Part shown: positions 46,122-55,058 of the stretch, in pieces
Position numbering within the stretch: position 1 is the first letter of the stretch
Layout: every line of letters starts with the position of its first letter
Assembly: GCF_008271295.1 (NCBI RefSeq)
Contig: NZ_VTOY01000001.1
Coordinates: 1 to 64,000 of the forward strand
Direction of reading: 5' to 3'
Origin: Pseudoselenomonas ruminis
GTDB lineage: Bacteria > Bacillota > Negativicutes > Selenomonadales > Selenomonadaceae
Length of the DNA stretch: 64,000 nt
The notes under the pieces: model-generated
Database searches by the model: none
What the model was told of the DNA's origin: nothing
Seen by the model: the letters and a program-made list of their open reading frames with translations, nothing else
Translations under genes and position numbers: made by a program

Positions 46122-47453
46122 ATGGCTAGTATAGTGATTTTATACGAACATAAAGCACGAGAAATGGAAACTGTATTGTTACTTCGATATGAGCTTATGA
46201 GAAGAAGACATGATGTAAGTATTTTTCAGATTGATGATTTGAGTCGGATGAAATATTTGTTTAAGAAAACAGATTTGGTGATAACTCCATTTTTGTATGG
46301 AGATTATGAATTGAAAAAATATGTGTTAGAAATATTTGGATGCGTAAACAGAATATGCAATTTGCAGTGGGAACAAATATATAACAGAGGAGGAAAGAAT
46401 AATCCTAAACGAAATCCTAAAGGTAATGCGAAATACGCTACTCATATATGTTGGGGGATGGATACATATAATCGCTTAATTAGTGATAAATGTATAAATT
46501 CTGTAATCACAGGGGCTCCACAAATGGACTTTTTAAAGGATGATTTCAATAATTGGTATTTAGATAAAGAAACTTTATATTCTAAATATGGTATCGATAA
46601 AAATAAAAAAACACTGTTATTTATTTCGTCGTTTTCTTATTTGGGGCTTAGTGACGAGAAATTGGAAGAACTAAAATTATTAGTAGATTTTAATCCATAT
46701 TTGTTTAGAGATTTAACTGAAAAATCGAGAGATGTAATACTATCTTGGTTCGATAATATAATGAGGGAGAATGATAATATTAATATTATTTATCGCCCGC
46801 ATCCTGGGGAAGTGATGGACGATAGAATGAGAGATTTATGTAATCGATATAAAAATATATTTTTTATTGGTGAGGAGTCAGTATCACAGTGGATTGTAAG
46901 ATGTGATGCGATATTAAATTGGTATAGTACAGCAGGCGTAGAAGCTTTTTTTGCTAACAAGAATAATATTTTTTTAAGACCATTTGAGTTCCCTATAGAT
47001 ATGGATTATGAAATGTTTGGGAGTGTTTGTACAGCAAAAACATATAATGATTTTAGAGAATTAATCTTAAATGAAGAAGCAGTTAATGAATATTATAAAA
47101 ATAATCCATTAGATAAGAAAGTAGCATTATATTATTTAATAGACAAAAAATTTTCATTTATAAAAATAGTTGGCGTAATTGAAAAAATGCTACAGGAAAA
47201 AGAAGATACGAGAATCAGTTCGGCGTACCGTTGCAGATGGAGATGGTACAGCCTGTTTAAGAGTTATATAAAACTAATTGTATACAAGTCTTGGAAACAT
47301 TCAGATTTTTTTGCAACTAAAATTGTAAAAAACATTAATGTTTTACAAAGGGTTGTCGAATCTTGCTTAAAAAAGGAAACAGAAACTATTAAACAGGAAG
47401 ATATATGTTCTTTTGATGAAAAATTTCGTAGGATCTACAAGGCGGATTGTTGA
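46122..47453 (+). CDS. GT-B-like surface carbohydrate biosynthesis protein
   Basis: A 443-residue soluble protein. Its central IIYRPHPGE resembles a motif found in CDP-glycerol-phosphotransferase-like and related GT-B proteins of surface polysaccharide loci, and is followed by a nucleotide-binding-like C-terminal half (AILNWYSTAGVEAFFANK). N-terminal SIVILYEHKAREMETVLLL is typical of this poorly described group. It has no membrane helix. It probably transfers a sugar or polyol phosphate; the exact reaction is unknown. Strongly AT-rich. Confidence 0.65.
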   Translation: MASIVILYEHKAREMETVLLLRYELMRRRHDVSIFQIDDLSRMKYLFKKTDLVITPFLYGDYELKKYVLEIFGCVNRICNLQWEQIYNRGGKNNPKRNPKGNAKYATHICWGMDTYNRLISDKCINSVITGAPQMDFLKDDFNNWYLDKETLYSKYGIDKNKKTLLFISSFSYLGLSDEKLEELKLLVDFNPYLFRDLTEKSRDVILSWFDNIMRENDNINIIYRPHPGEVMDDRMRDLCNRYKNIFFIGEESVSQWIVRCDAILNWYSTAGVEAFFANKNNIFLRPFEFPIDMDYEMFGSVCTAKTYNDFRELILNEEAVNEYYKNNPLDKKVALYYLIDKKFSFIKIVGVIEKMLQEKEDTRISSAYRCRWRWYSLFKSYIKLIVYKSWKHSDFFATKIVKNINVLQRVVESCLKKETETIKQEDICSFDEKFRRIYKADC

Positions 47454-47786
47454 TCCATTATATGTAATTGTTAAGATGTGGGATCGAAAGAGATATCTTA
47501 TACTGCTTGTTCTCTATATACATAAGTCCAATTTTCATTATAACAGATTACTGCTCGAAATTTTACAAGTTGGAAATTCAATAAACACTAAAGATATGAG
47601 GGGATAGTAGTAAAATAGGTTGATGTTATGACATGATAGTGACCGTCATGCCGTAAATGTATGAAAAGTTTTATTGAGAATAATGCATAATTATCAGTTG
47701 GATGATACAACGGCTGATGTGTGGGGAATTCTTATACATGTTTGATAAATATGATCTAATAAAAATGGGTATGAAGGTATTTAAAA
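47454..47786. other. AT-rich gap before the flippase gene
   Basis: These 333 bases contain no ORF with a credible start and ribosome binding site, no clear promoter pair and no strong hairpin. A 64-codon frame overlapping the preceding gene runs into it but looks spurious. It may be what remains of a lost gene. Confidence 0.4.
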
Positions 47787-49211
47787 GTGTTGAAAAGTAT
47801 AATGAGTTTTTCTGTATCAAATATAGTGAATTTATTCATAGGGCTTTTTACAGTGGTTGTTCTTACTAGAGTGTTTTCTCCAGAAGTTTATGGTGTTGTA
47901 AATATTTTTAATACAACTGTAGCTACAGGTTTGAGTATATTATATATGGGATTAGATAGTAGCTATATCCGTTTTTATAATGAGCCTCCAATAAATGATA
48001 GTAACAAAGATCTTGGTACAAAATTACTTTTATGTTGCCTTATAATAACTTTTATATGTGCATTGATATTTTCAATTTTTTTTCACAAGGAATTTGCTTA
48101 TTGTTTTTTCGGATTTGAGAATAGAATTATAGTAATTATGATATTTGTAAGTATTTGCGCACAGTTAATACTTCGCTTCCTTAATATTAAATATAGAATG
48201 GATTTTAATATTAAACAGTTTACTATTCAGTCAGTACTTACTCAAATAATTTCCAAATTATTTATCGTACTGGCTGCATTATTATCATTTACTATAAATG
48301 GTGTTGTTTCTTTTAGTGCATGTAGTATACTGGCTTTTTCACTTCTACATATTTATGTGCAAAGGAAAATGTTTTTTTCTTTTAAAAACATTAATAATTT
48401 TGAAGACTATAGAAAAGTTTTTTTATTTGCTACTTTTTCCGCTCCTCTTCCTGTTTGTATGAATGTTAATATTTCTTTAACTCAACAAATAATTACGCAC
48501 CTATTAGATGTTTCTTCTGTTGGTGTCTATTCGTCTGCAGGATATTTTTCAAGTATATTAGGGGCTTTACAAGGAGGATTTACAACTTACTGGGCTGCCT
48601 ATATGTATAGAAATTATAAATATAAACAAAATGAGATTAAGCAAGTTAATGAATATTTATTGCTGTGCATTATAGTTGTGTTTGCATGTATGATATTAGG
48701 AAGAGATGTTATATATTTATTAATTGGAAGCGACTATCACGAAAGTAAAGATTTTTTTTCTTTAGTGTTATCATATCCTATTTTTATGCTTGCTGCTGAA
48801 ACGACATCATATGGAATAAGCATTATGAATAAAATGCAATATTTTTTTGCTTGTTTTATTGTTTCTATATGTATAAATCTATGGATGACTTATACGCTAA
48901 TTCCTATTGTTGGCCTGAAAGGGGCAGCAGTTGCATCATTTGTTTCTGGGGTATTTCTTTATATATCACGAACAATAATCGGACAGAGACTGTATAATAG
49001 TATTTCAGACATAAAAGTCACTATAATCGATAATATAATTATTATTCTTATGGCACTTATTCCTTCGGTTTTTTCAGATGTATTGTCTAATGTCTTTGTG
49101 CCACTATTGTTGGTGATGGCTCTAATAATAAATAAAGAAAGAATTTTTTGTATTAAAAATAAATTAATAGGATTAATTAAATTGTTGTTAAATATTAGTG
49201 CGAAAGGATGA
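47787..49211 (+). CDS. wzx: Wzx-type polysaccharide flippase
   Basis: Integral membrane protein of 474 residues with 12-14 predicted helices, polysaccharide transporter family (MATE/MVF fold), which flips lipid-linked repeat units to the outer face of the inner membrane. The N-terminus (SFSVSNIVNLFIGLFTVVVLTR) and the FSPEVYGVVNIF region are typical. Starts GTG 47787 and TTG 47790 are equally placed after AAGG; ATG 47802 is a third option. AT-rich. Confidence 0.88.
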   Translation: MLKSIMSFSVSNIVNLFIGLFTVVVLTRVFSPEVYGVVNIFNTTVATGLSILYMGLDSSYIRFYNEPPINDSNKDLGTKLLLCCLIITFICALIFSIFFHKEFAYCFFGFENRIIVIMIFVSICAQLILRFLNIKYRMDFNIKQFTIQSVLTQIISKLFIVLAALLSFTINGVVSFSACSILAFSLLHIYVQRKMFFSFKNINNFEDYRKVFLFATFSAPLPVCMNVNISLTQQIITHLLDVSSVGVYSSAGYFSSILGALQGGFTTYWAAYMYRNYKYKQNEIKQVNEYLLLCIIVVFACMILGRDVIYLLIGSDYHESKDFFSLVLSYPIFMLAAETTSYGISIMNKMQYFFACFIVSICINLWMTYTLIPIVGLKGAAVASFVSGVFLYISRTIIGQRLYNSISDIKVTIIDNIIIILMALIPSVFSDVLSNVFVPLLLVMALIINKERIFCIKNKLIGLIKLLLNISAKG

Positions 49212-49216
49212 TTTTG

Positions 49217-50425
49217 ATGTTTAGATTGGAAGAATTTATTAATCATTTTGTTACAATGAGAGCTGCTTCAATGTTTTATTCAGATGTTGAAGCAAATAAA
49301 GAAATTTTAAAATCGAAAATTGAAGGAAAGAGTTTTTTAGTGATAGGTGGAGCTGGTTCCATTGGTTCCTCGTTTATCAAAGCGATTCTGCCTTTTAAGC
49401 CTGCATCATTGGTAGTAGTGGATACGAATGAGAATGGATTAGCAGAACTTACGCGCGATCTTCGTTCTACCAAAGGTATGTATGTTCCTGATGATTATGT
49501 TCCTTATCCGATGAATTTTGCATCAACTGTTTTTGAGAAGATGTTTCGCAGCCGTGGTGGCTTCGATATCGTCGCGAACTTTTCGGCCCATAAACATGTG
49601 CGTTCAGAGAAGGATATCTATTCGGTGGAGGCGCTCTTGCAGAATAATGTCCTTCAGGCCAAGAAATTACTTGATTTGTTGGCTGAGATACCGCCAGAAG
49701 AGTATTTTTGCGTTTCGACGGACAAGGCGGCAAATCCCGTGAATATCATGGGGGCCAGCAAGCGTATCATGGAGGATGTCATTTTTGCTTATTCGAATAA
49801 ATTCCCGGTGAAGACGGCTCGTTTTGCGAATGTGGCATTTTCCAATGGATCTCTTCCAGCTGGATTTATTGCACGGTTACAGAAACTGCAACCAATCAGT
49901 GCACCGTCGGATGTAAAACGATATTTTGTATCGCCAGAGGAGAGCGGTCAGATTTGCATGCTGGCTTGTATGTTGGGCGAGAATCGTGAGATTTTCTTCC
50001 CAAGATTGGAAGAGGCTCAGATGATGACCTTTGATGAGATTGCTACAGCCTTTTTGGAAGAACATGGCTATGAGGTTATGCAATGTGCCAGTGATGAGGA
50101 GGCAATTGAGAAGGCAGAAGATCTTCGGAATGGTAGCAGAAAATATCCGGTACATTATTCAGGCTCCAATACTTCCGGTGAAAAGGCCTATGAGGAGTTC
50201 TATACGGATAGCGAGACTGTTGACCTTGACCGCTTGCGGGCTCTAGGTGTTGTTACTGGTAAACAGATACCAGATGTTTCGCGGATTGAGGCTTTGTTTG
50301 AGAAACTGCATGCTGTTTTTGCTAAGGATGATACTACCAAAGAAGAAGTGGTAGAAATCATAGCAGATTACTTGCCGAATTTTGAGCACATTGAGACGGG
50401 AAAATCACTGGATAGCAAAATGTAA
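49217..50425 (+). CDS. legB: nucleotide-sugar 4,6-dehydratase, LegB-like
   Basis: Soluble NAD-dependent dehydratase of 402 residues. The Rossmann motif VIGGAGSIGSSFIKAILP and CVSTDKAANPVNIMGASKR are those of the PseB/LegB/CapD group. It lacks the membrane helices of the dehydratase at 38946. In order with legC, ptmE, acyltransferase, neuB, neuC and neuA, it fits LegB, which makes the 4-keto-6-deoxy intermediate from GDP-GlcNAc in legionaminic acid synthesis. ATG 49217 is 9 bases from GAAAGGA; ATG 49208 is too close. GC content rises again within this gene. Confidence 0.82.
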   Translation: MFRLEEFINHFVTMRAASMFYSDVEANKEILKSKIEGKSFLVIGGAGSIGSSFIKAILPFKPASLVVVDTNENGLAELTRDLRSTKGMYVPDDYVPYPMNFASTVFEKMFRSRGGFDIVANFSAHKHVRSEKDIYSVEALLQNNVLQAKKLLDLLAEIPPEEYFCVSTDKAANPVNIMGASKRIMEDVIFAYSNKFPVKTARFANVAFSNGSLPAGFIARLQKLQPISAPSDVKRYFVSPEESGQICMLACMLGENREIFFPRLEEAQMMTFDEIATAFLEEHGYEVMQCASDEEAIEKAEDLRNGSRKYPVHYSGSNTSGEKAYEEFYTDSETVDLDRLRALGVVTGKQIPDVSRIEALFEKLHAVFAKDDTTKEEVVEIIADYLPNFEHIETGKSLDSKM

Positions 50426-50443
50426 GCATTGGAGGACTGGGTG

Positions 50444-51622
50444 ATGAGCAGATTTGTACCTTTATCTATACCGAACTTTGAAGGCAATGAAAAGAAATAT
50501 GTGAATGATGCGGTAGAGCAGGGATGGGTTTCTACTGGCGGTGCTTATATCAAGAAAATGGAAGCATCATTGGCAGAATTCCTGCATACGGATAATGTGG
50601 CTGCCTGCCAGAGCGGTACAGCGGCATTGCATCTTTCTATGGTGGAGGCAGGTGTCCGTCCTGGTGATGTTGTTCTGGTGCCGCCGCTGACCTTCATTGC
50701 GGCAGTCAATCCGGTGAAGTACCAGTTTGCTACGCCGGTATTCATTGATTGCGATGATAGTTTCTGTATGGATCCGGTAAAGCTGCGGGATTTCTGTGCG
50801 AACGAATGCAGTTTTGCGAATAATCAGCTCAAATACCAGGGTAATCCCGTAAAGGCAGTCGTAGTTGTACATGTATTTGGCAATATGGCAGACATGGCAG
50901 CTATCATGGAAATTGCCCGTGATTATAACATCAAAGTCATCGAGGATGCAACGGAGGCTTTGGGGACGCGATACATAGATGGAGTGTATGCTGGAAAATA
51001 TGCGGGCACCATTGGTGATTTCGGCTGCTATTCCTTCAACGGTAATAAGATTATCACGACTGGCGGCGGTGGTGCGGTAACGGCTAATGATTCGAAGGTT
51101 GTAGACCATCTGCGTTATCTGTCCACGCAGGCCAAAAATGATGTCCATTACTATATTCACAATGAAATCGGCTACAATTACCGCATGACGAATCTGCAGG
51201 CGGCGCTTGGTGTGGCGCAGATGGAGGAGCTGCCGGAGTTTATCCGTCGCAAGCAGGCAAACTACAATCTTTATGGCCAGTTGTTTGATGGTTTTGAGCT
51301 TGGTCATATGATTGGTTTCCGCGAGGATACCTACTCGAATATGTGGTTCTATTCGCTGGAAATCAATCGGGACAAAGTCAAGGCCAGCATGCGGGAAATC
51401 ATCACGGCGTTGGAAGAGAAGGGCGTCCAGACCAGAGCTATATGGGGACTTATCAACGAGCAGATTCCTTATCAGCACGAGAAAACCTATCAGTTGGAAA
51501 AGGCTCCGTACTATGCGGAGCGAATCCTCAATATCCCGTCGAGTACTCAGATTACCAAGGAAGATATTGAGTATGTGGTTGAGCAGGTAAAGGCTGTATT
51601 GGAGGCGTTTGCTCATGAATAG
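50444..51622 (+). CDS. legC: DegT-family aminotransferase, LegC-like
   Basis: PLP-dependent aminotransferase of 392 residues, predicted to add the 4-amino group to the LegB product. Motifs are PNFEGNEKKYVNDAVEQGWV (where LegC enzymes start), QSGTAALHLSMV, EDATEALGTRY and the PLP lysine in CYSFNGNKIITTGGGG (about residue 201). ATG 50444 follows GGAGGAC. It overlaps the ptmE start by eight bases. It differs clearly from the aminotransferase at 40900. Confidence 0.87.
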   Translation: MSRFVPLSIPNFEGNEKKYVNDAVEQGWVSTGGAYIKKMEASLAEFLHTDNVAACQSGTAALHLSMVEAGVRPGDVVLVPPLTFIAAVNPVKYQFATPVFIDCDDSFCMDPVKLRDFCANECSFANNQLKYQGNPVKAVVVVHVFGNMADMAAIMEIARDYNIKVIEDATEALGTRYIDGVYAGKYAGTIGDFGCYSFNGNKIITTGGGGAVTANDSKVVDHLRYLSTQAKNDVHYYIHNEIGYNYRMTNLQAALGVAQMEELPEFIRRKQANYNLYGQLFDGFELGHMIGFREDTYSNMWFYSLEINRDKVKASMREIITALEEKGVQTRAIWGLINEQIPYQHEKTYQLEKAPYYAERILNIPSSTQITKEDIEYVVEQVKAVLEAFAHE

Positions 51623-52697
51623 GGAGCAGGTCAGGGAGTTTACGGGTAAGCTGCCTCTGAATGTGGTGGAGGCAATGAACCGGATTGACAAGCATGCCTC
51701 GTCTGGAGACTTGTTATTTATTGTAGATGGAAAGGGTAGTCTTATCGGCTGCATAACAGATGGCGATATACGGCGCTGGATATTGAAAGGCGGCGAGCTT
51801 AGTGCGTCTGTAGAAAAGGTTATGCACAAAAAGCCAGTGTATCTCCATGAAGATGAGCGGTATAAAGCGAAGTCCGTGATGCTGGACAAGGTTATCACGG
51901 CGATTCCGCTGGTCGATGAGGACAAGAGGATTCTTGACATTGTTTTGCTGCGAGAAGTCAGCAAAGTGCAGAAAGAAAAGAAAAGCCTAAAGGGTGTGCC
52001 AGTGGTAATTATGGCTGGTGGCAAGGGAACACGGCTTTATCCCTATACAAAGATTCTGCCTAAGCCACTTATACCGATTGGCGATACGCCGATTGTAGAA
52101 CGGATCATTGACTGCTATGTCGAGTATGGTATTGCTCGGTACTTTATGACAGTCAATTACAAAAAAGGAATGATGCGGTCGTATTTCAATGATTTGGCAC
52201 CGGACTATGAGGTGGTTTTTGTTGAAGAGAACAAGCCGCTGGGCACAGGTGGCAGCATCAAGTTGATTGAGGAGAAATTCGATTGTCCGTTATTCGTCAC
52301 CAACTGTGATGCCCTTATCCGTGCAGATTACGCGGATATTTATGAGCATCATGTCAAGGCGGGCAACGATATCACTATGGTTTCGGCGTTGAAAAACATC
52401 ACGGTTCCCTATGGCGTAACGCATTCCGGTGAGCAGGGCGAACTGCTCGCTATGGAGGAGAAACCGAAACTGTCGTATTTCATCAATACAGGCATGTATG
52501 TCATCAATCCGGAAACAATAGAGCTGATACCAGATGATACGATGTTCCACATGACGCATTTAGTGGAAAAAGTCATGGCTAATGGTGGCAAGGTCGGTAC
52601 CTATCCGATAAGCGAGGATTCGTTCCTGGATATGGGCGAGTTCGAGGAAATGAAGCGGATGGAGCAGAAACTGAACATCATTTCGGAGAAGGGATAA
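51615..52697 (+). CDS. ptmE: CBS-domain sugar nucleotidyltransferase, PtmE-like
   Basis: A 360-residue fusion of an N-terminal CBS pair (about residues 1-115; LLFIVDGKGSLIGCITDGDI) and a nucleotidyltransferase domain (VPVVIMAGGKGTRLYPYTKI; KPLIPIGDTPIVERIID). This architecture is that of PtmE, which makes GDP-glucosamine and commits GDP-sugars to legionaminic acid in Campylobacter. The guanylyl specificity here is inferred from context. ATG 51615 is preceded by GGAGG inside legC. Confidence 0.85.
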   Translation: MNREQVREFTGKLPLNVVEAMNRIDKHASSGDLLFIVDGKGSLIGCITDGDIRRWILKGGELSASVEKVMHKKPVYLHEDERYKAKSVMLDKVITAIPLVDEDKRILDIVLLREVSKVQKEKKSLKGVPVVIMAGGKGTRLYPYTKILPKPLIPIGDTPIVERIIDCYVEYGIARYFMTVNYKKGMMRSYFNDLAPDYEVVFVEENKPLGTGGSIKLIEEKFDCPLFVTNCDALIRADYADIYEHHVKAGNDITMVSALKNITVPYGVTHSGEQGELLAMEEKPKLSYFINTGMYVINPETIELIPDDTMFHMTHLVEKVMANGGKVGTYPISEDSFLDMGEFEEMKRMEQKLNIISEKG

Positions 52698-52714
52698 GAG
52701 GCAGGTGTATTCGT

Positions 52715-53172
52715 ATGGATAAACCGGTGATTATCATTGGTGCTGGTGTTTATGCCAAGGTGCTTATGGATTGCTTGCGTTTGCAGGAATTAAAGTGCTA
52801 GGAATGTTGGACAAATGCTTATACCTTCGAGAATAGGGGGGATCAATTAGTAGGAATGATAGTGCGATTGATACATACTCCTGTGATGCGGTGGAGCTTA
52901 TCGATGGGCTGGGGCCGGTTGGGGACACGAGTCTGCGCACTAAAATAGCAGCAAACTCACTTATCAGTATTGGAGCAATTGTAGATTATGAACATGCTAT
53001 TGGTATTTATTGTGCATTGTCTGATGGCGTTTGCATATGTACAGGAAGTCATGTGGGACGGACCTATTTCCTAAGAAAAAGGTGGAAAATCTTTAGTAGG
53101 AGCCGACGTGGTTGCGATAAGAGATGTTGCTGTTGAGGAAAAAGTTCTTGTTGTATCAGTTAAGGTTGTATA
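52715..53172 (+). pseudogene. decayed NeuD/PglD-type sugar acyltransferase
   Basis: Pieces of a hexapeptide-repeat acyltransferase are spread over different frames. The start reads MDKPVIIIGAGVYAKVLMDC, then stops. The middle reads CDAVELIDGLGPVGDTSLR and SLISIGAIVDYEHA. The end reads LVGADVVAIRDVAVEEKVLV, the typical C-terminal VGAGAVV-DV region. Several frameshifts and deletions have destroyed it; most of the left-handed beta-helix is gone. It occupies the legH/neuD position just before an intact, different acyltransferase gene, which probably replaced it. Confidence 0.8.
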
Positions 53173-53233
53173 AGTAGATTTTAAAAAGATATCGCATAAG
53201 ATAGATTTGATATTTATGTGAGAGGTGCTTTCT

Positions 53234-53875
53234 TTGAAAGATTTAGTAATTATTGGTGATGGTGGTTTTGCTAAAGAAGTAGAATGGTTAGTCGAGAGAA
53301 TTAACCAAAAAGAACCTACGTGGAATTTTTTAGGATTTATTGACAAGGTTAAGAATAAACCTCAAGTAATAGGTGATGATGACTTTGTTCTAAATTATGG
53401 TCATGAGCTCAATGTTGTTATTGCTATTGGGACGTCTAATATACGGGATAAAATATACAATAGATACAAAAGAAATTCCAAAATAAAATTCCCTAACTTA
53501 TTAGATCCTGATGTTAAACATTCAACTAAAATAACAATGGGGGAAGGCAATATTATCTGTGCTGGAACAATTATGACGGTGGATATATCTATTGGAAATT
53601 GCAATATTATAAATCTTGATTGTACTGTAGGTCATGATGTGCATATAGATGATTTTGTAACGATAAATCCAAGTGTAAATATCTCTGGGAATACGCATAT
53701 TAGCAATGGTTGTAATATTGGAACCGGAACACAGATTATACAGGGGCTTATAATAGAACATAATACGATTGTAGGTGCGGGTGCAGTTGTTAACAAAGAT
53801 TTGCCTGCAAATTGCACGGCTGTTGGTGTCCCTGCTAAAGTTATAAAAGTCAGGGAGGAGCAAGTCAATGCATAA
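53234..53875 (+). CDS. NeuD/PglD-family sugar N- or O-acyltransferase
   Basis: Acyltransferase of 213 residues. The N-terminal Rossmann-like part binds the nucleotide sugar (MKDLVIIGDGGFAKEVEWL), and a left-handed beta-helix of hexapeptide repeats follows, with the catalytic His region LDCTVGHDVHIDDFVTI and acyl-CoA site near IGTGTQIIQGL. TTG 53234 lies six bases after AGAGGTG. It is AT-rich and overlaps the thiolase gene by eight bases. It probably acylates the 4-amino sugar in the nonulosonate pathway; its link to thiolase and dehydrogenase genes suggests a 3-hydroxybutyryl donor rather than acetyl-CoA. Confidence 0.85.
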   Translation: MKDLVIIGDGGFAKEVEWLVERINQKEPTWNFLGFIDKVKNKPQVIGDDDFVLNYGHELNVVIAIGTSNIRDKIYNRYKRNSKIKFPNLLDPDVKHSTKITMGEGNIICAGTIMTVDISIGNCNIINLDCTVGHDVHIDDFVTINPSVNISGNTHISNGCNIGTGTQIIQGLIIEHNTIVGAGAVVNKDLPANCTAVGVPAKVIKVREEQVNA

Positions 53876-55058
53876 AGTTTATATAATGGGAGCGTGTCGT
53901 ACGCCGATTGGTAAGATGGGAGGTGCTTTGTCATCACTTTCAGCTATCGACCTTGGTGCGTTGGTTATACGTGAAGCAATAGAGCGTAGTGGAATCTCTG
54001 CAGATGAAGTAGATCATGTATACATGGGATGTGTTCTGCAAGCTGGATTAGGGCAGAATATTGCCAGACAAGCAGCTATACGTGCAGGACTTCCCTATAA
54101 GGTAACCGCAGAAACGCTTAATATTGTCTGTGGTTCTGGATTAGATGCCATAAATACTGCTGCTCGCCTGATTCAAACAGGGACGGTAGATGTTGTAATA
54201 GCTGGCGGTACTGAGTCAATGTCAAATGCACCGTTTGCGTTAAAGAATGCGCGTTTTGGATATCGTATGGGAAGTCCTATGCTAGATACGCCCTTAGTTG
54301 ATACTATGGTGAATGATGCCTTATGGGATGCAATTAATGATTATCACATGGGGATTACTGCAGAAAATATCGCAGAAAAATATGGCTTAACAAGAGATGA
54401 GCTCGATGAATTTGCTGTGATAAGTCAAAGAAAAGCAGCTATTGCAATTTCGCAAGGGAAATTTAAGGATGAAATTATTTCTATTACAGTGAAAAATAAA
54501 AAGGGAGATATTATAGTTGATACTGATGAGGCTCCCCGACCAGATGTAACGGTGGAAGATTTGGCAAAACTAAAAGCTGTCTTTAAACCGGATGGTATTG
54601 TGACAGCTGGAAATAGTTCTGGAATCAATGACGGGGCTGCAGCAATGGTGCTCGTTTCAGAAAAAAAAATCAAAGAATTGAATCTGCATCCGCAGGTTGA
54701 ATGGATAGATGGTGCTTTAGGTGGCGTTGACCCTGCTGTTATGGGAATAGGTCCTGTAGAAAGCACGAAGAAATTGATGAATAAGTTGTCTATGCAAATA
54801 GAAGATATAGATTTAATCGAAGCTAATGAGGCCTTTGCATCGCAATCTATAGCAGTACAGAGAGAGCTTTTATTGCCTCAAAATAAAGTAAATATACATG
54901 GTGGAGCTATTGCGCTTGGGCATCCAGTGGGGGCATCTGGTGCAAGGATTATGGTTACGTTGATTCATGAACTTAAACCGGGGCAAAAAGGGATGGCAAC
55001 ACTTTGTATAGGTGGTGGCATGGGGTGTTCCACGTTGATAAAGAGGTGTGAAAAGTGA
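53868..55058 (+). CDS. thiolase (acetyl-CoA C-acetyltransferase)
   Basis: Thiolase of 396 residues, predicted to condense two acetyl-CoA to acetoacetyl-CoA (or the reverse). The nucleophile Cys is in LNIVCGSGLDAINTA (about residue 88), the His in NIHGGAIALGHPVGASGARI (about 348), and the second Cys in CIGGGMGCSTL (about 387). The length and the GHP motif fit biosynthetic thiolases. It overlaps the acyltransferase gene upstream and the dehydrogenase gene downstream (GTGA), so the three are coupled. Finding it inside a sugar locus is unusual. Confidence 0.93.
   Translation: MHKVYIMGACRTPIGKMGGALSSLSAIDLGALVIREAIERSGISADEVDHVYMGCVLQAGLGQNIARQAAIRAGLPYKVTAETLNIVCGSGLDAINTAARLIQTGTVDVVIAGGTESMSNAPFALKNARFGYRMGSPMLDTPLVDTMVNDALWDAINDYHMGITAENIAEKYGLTRDELDEFAVISQRKAAIAISQGKFKDEIISITVKNKKGDIIVDTDEAPRPDVTVEDLAKLKAVFKPDGIVTAGNSSGINDGAAAMVLVSEKKIKELNLHPQVEWIDGALGGVDPAVMGIGPVESTKKLMNKLSMQIEDIDLIEANEAFASQSIAVQRELLLPQNKVNIHGGAIALGHPVGASGARIMVTLIHELKPGQKGMATLCIGGGMGCSTLIKRCEK

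Noticed and set aside
47413-47607. 64-codon ORF overlapping the end of the 46.1-47.4 kb gene
   Set aside because: It overlaps a well-supported gene in another frame, has no ribosome binding site and no recognisable sequence.
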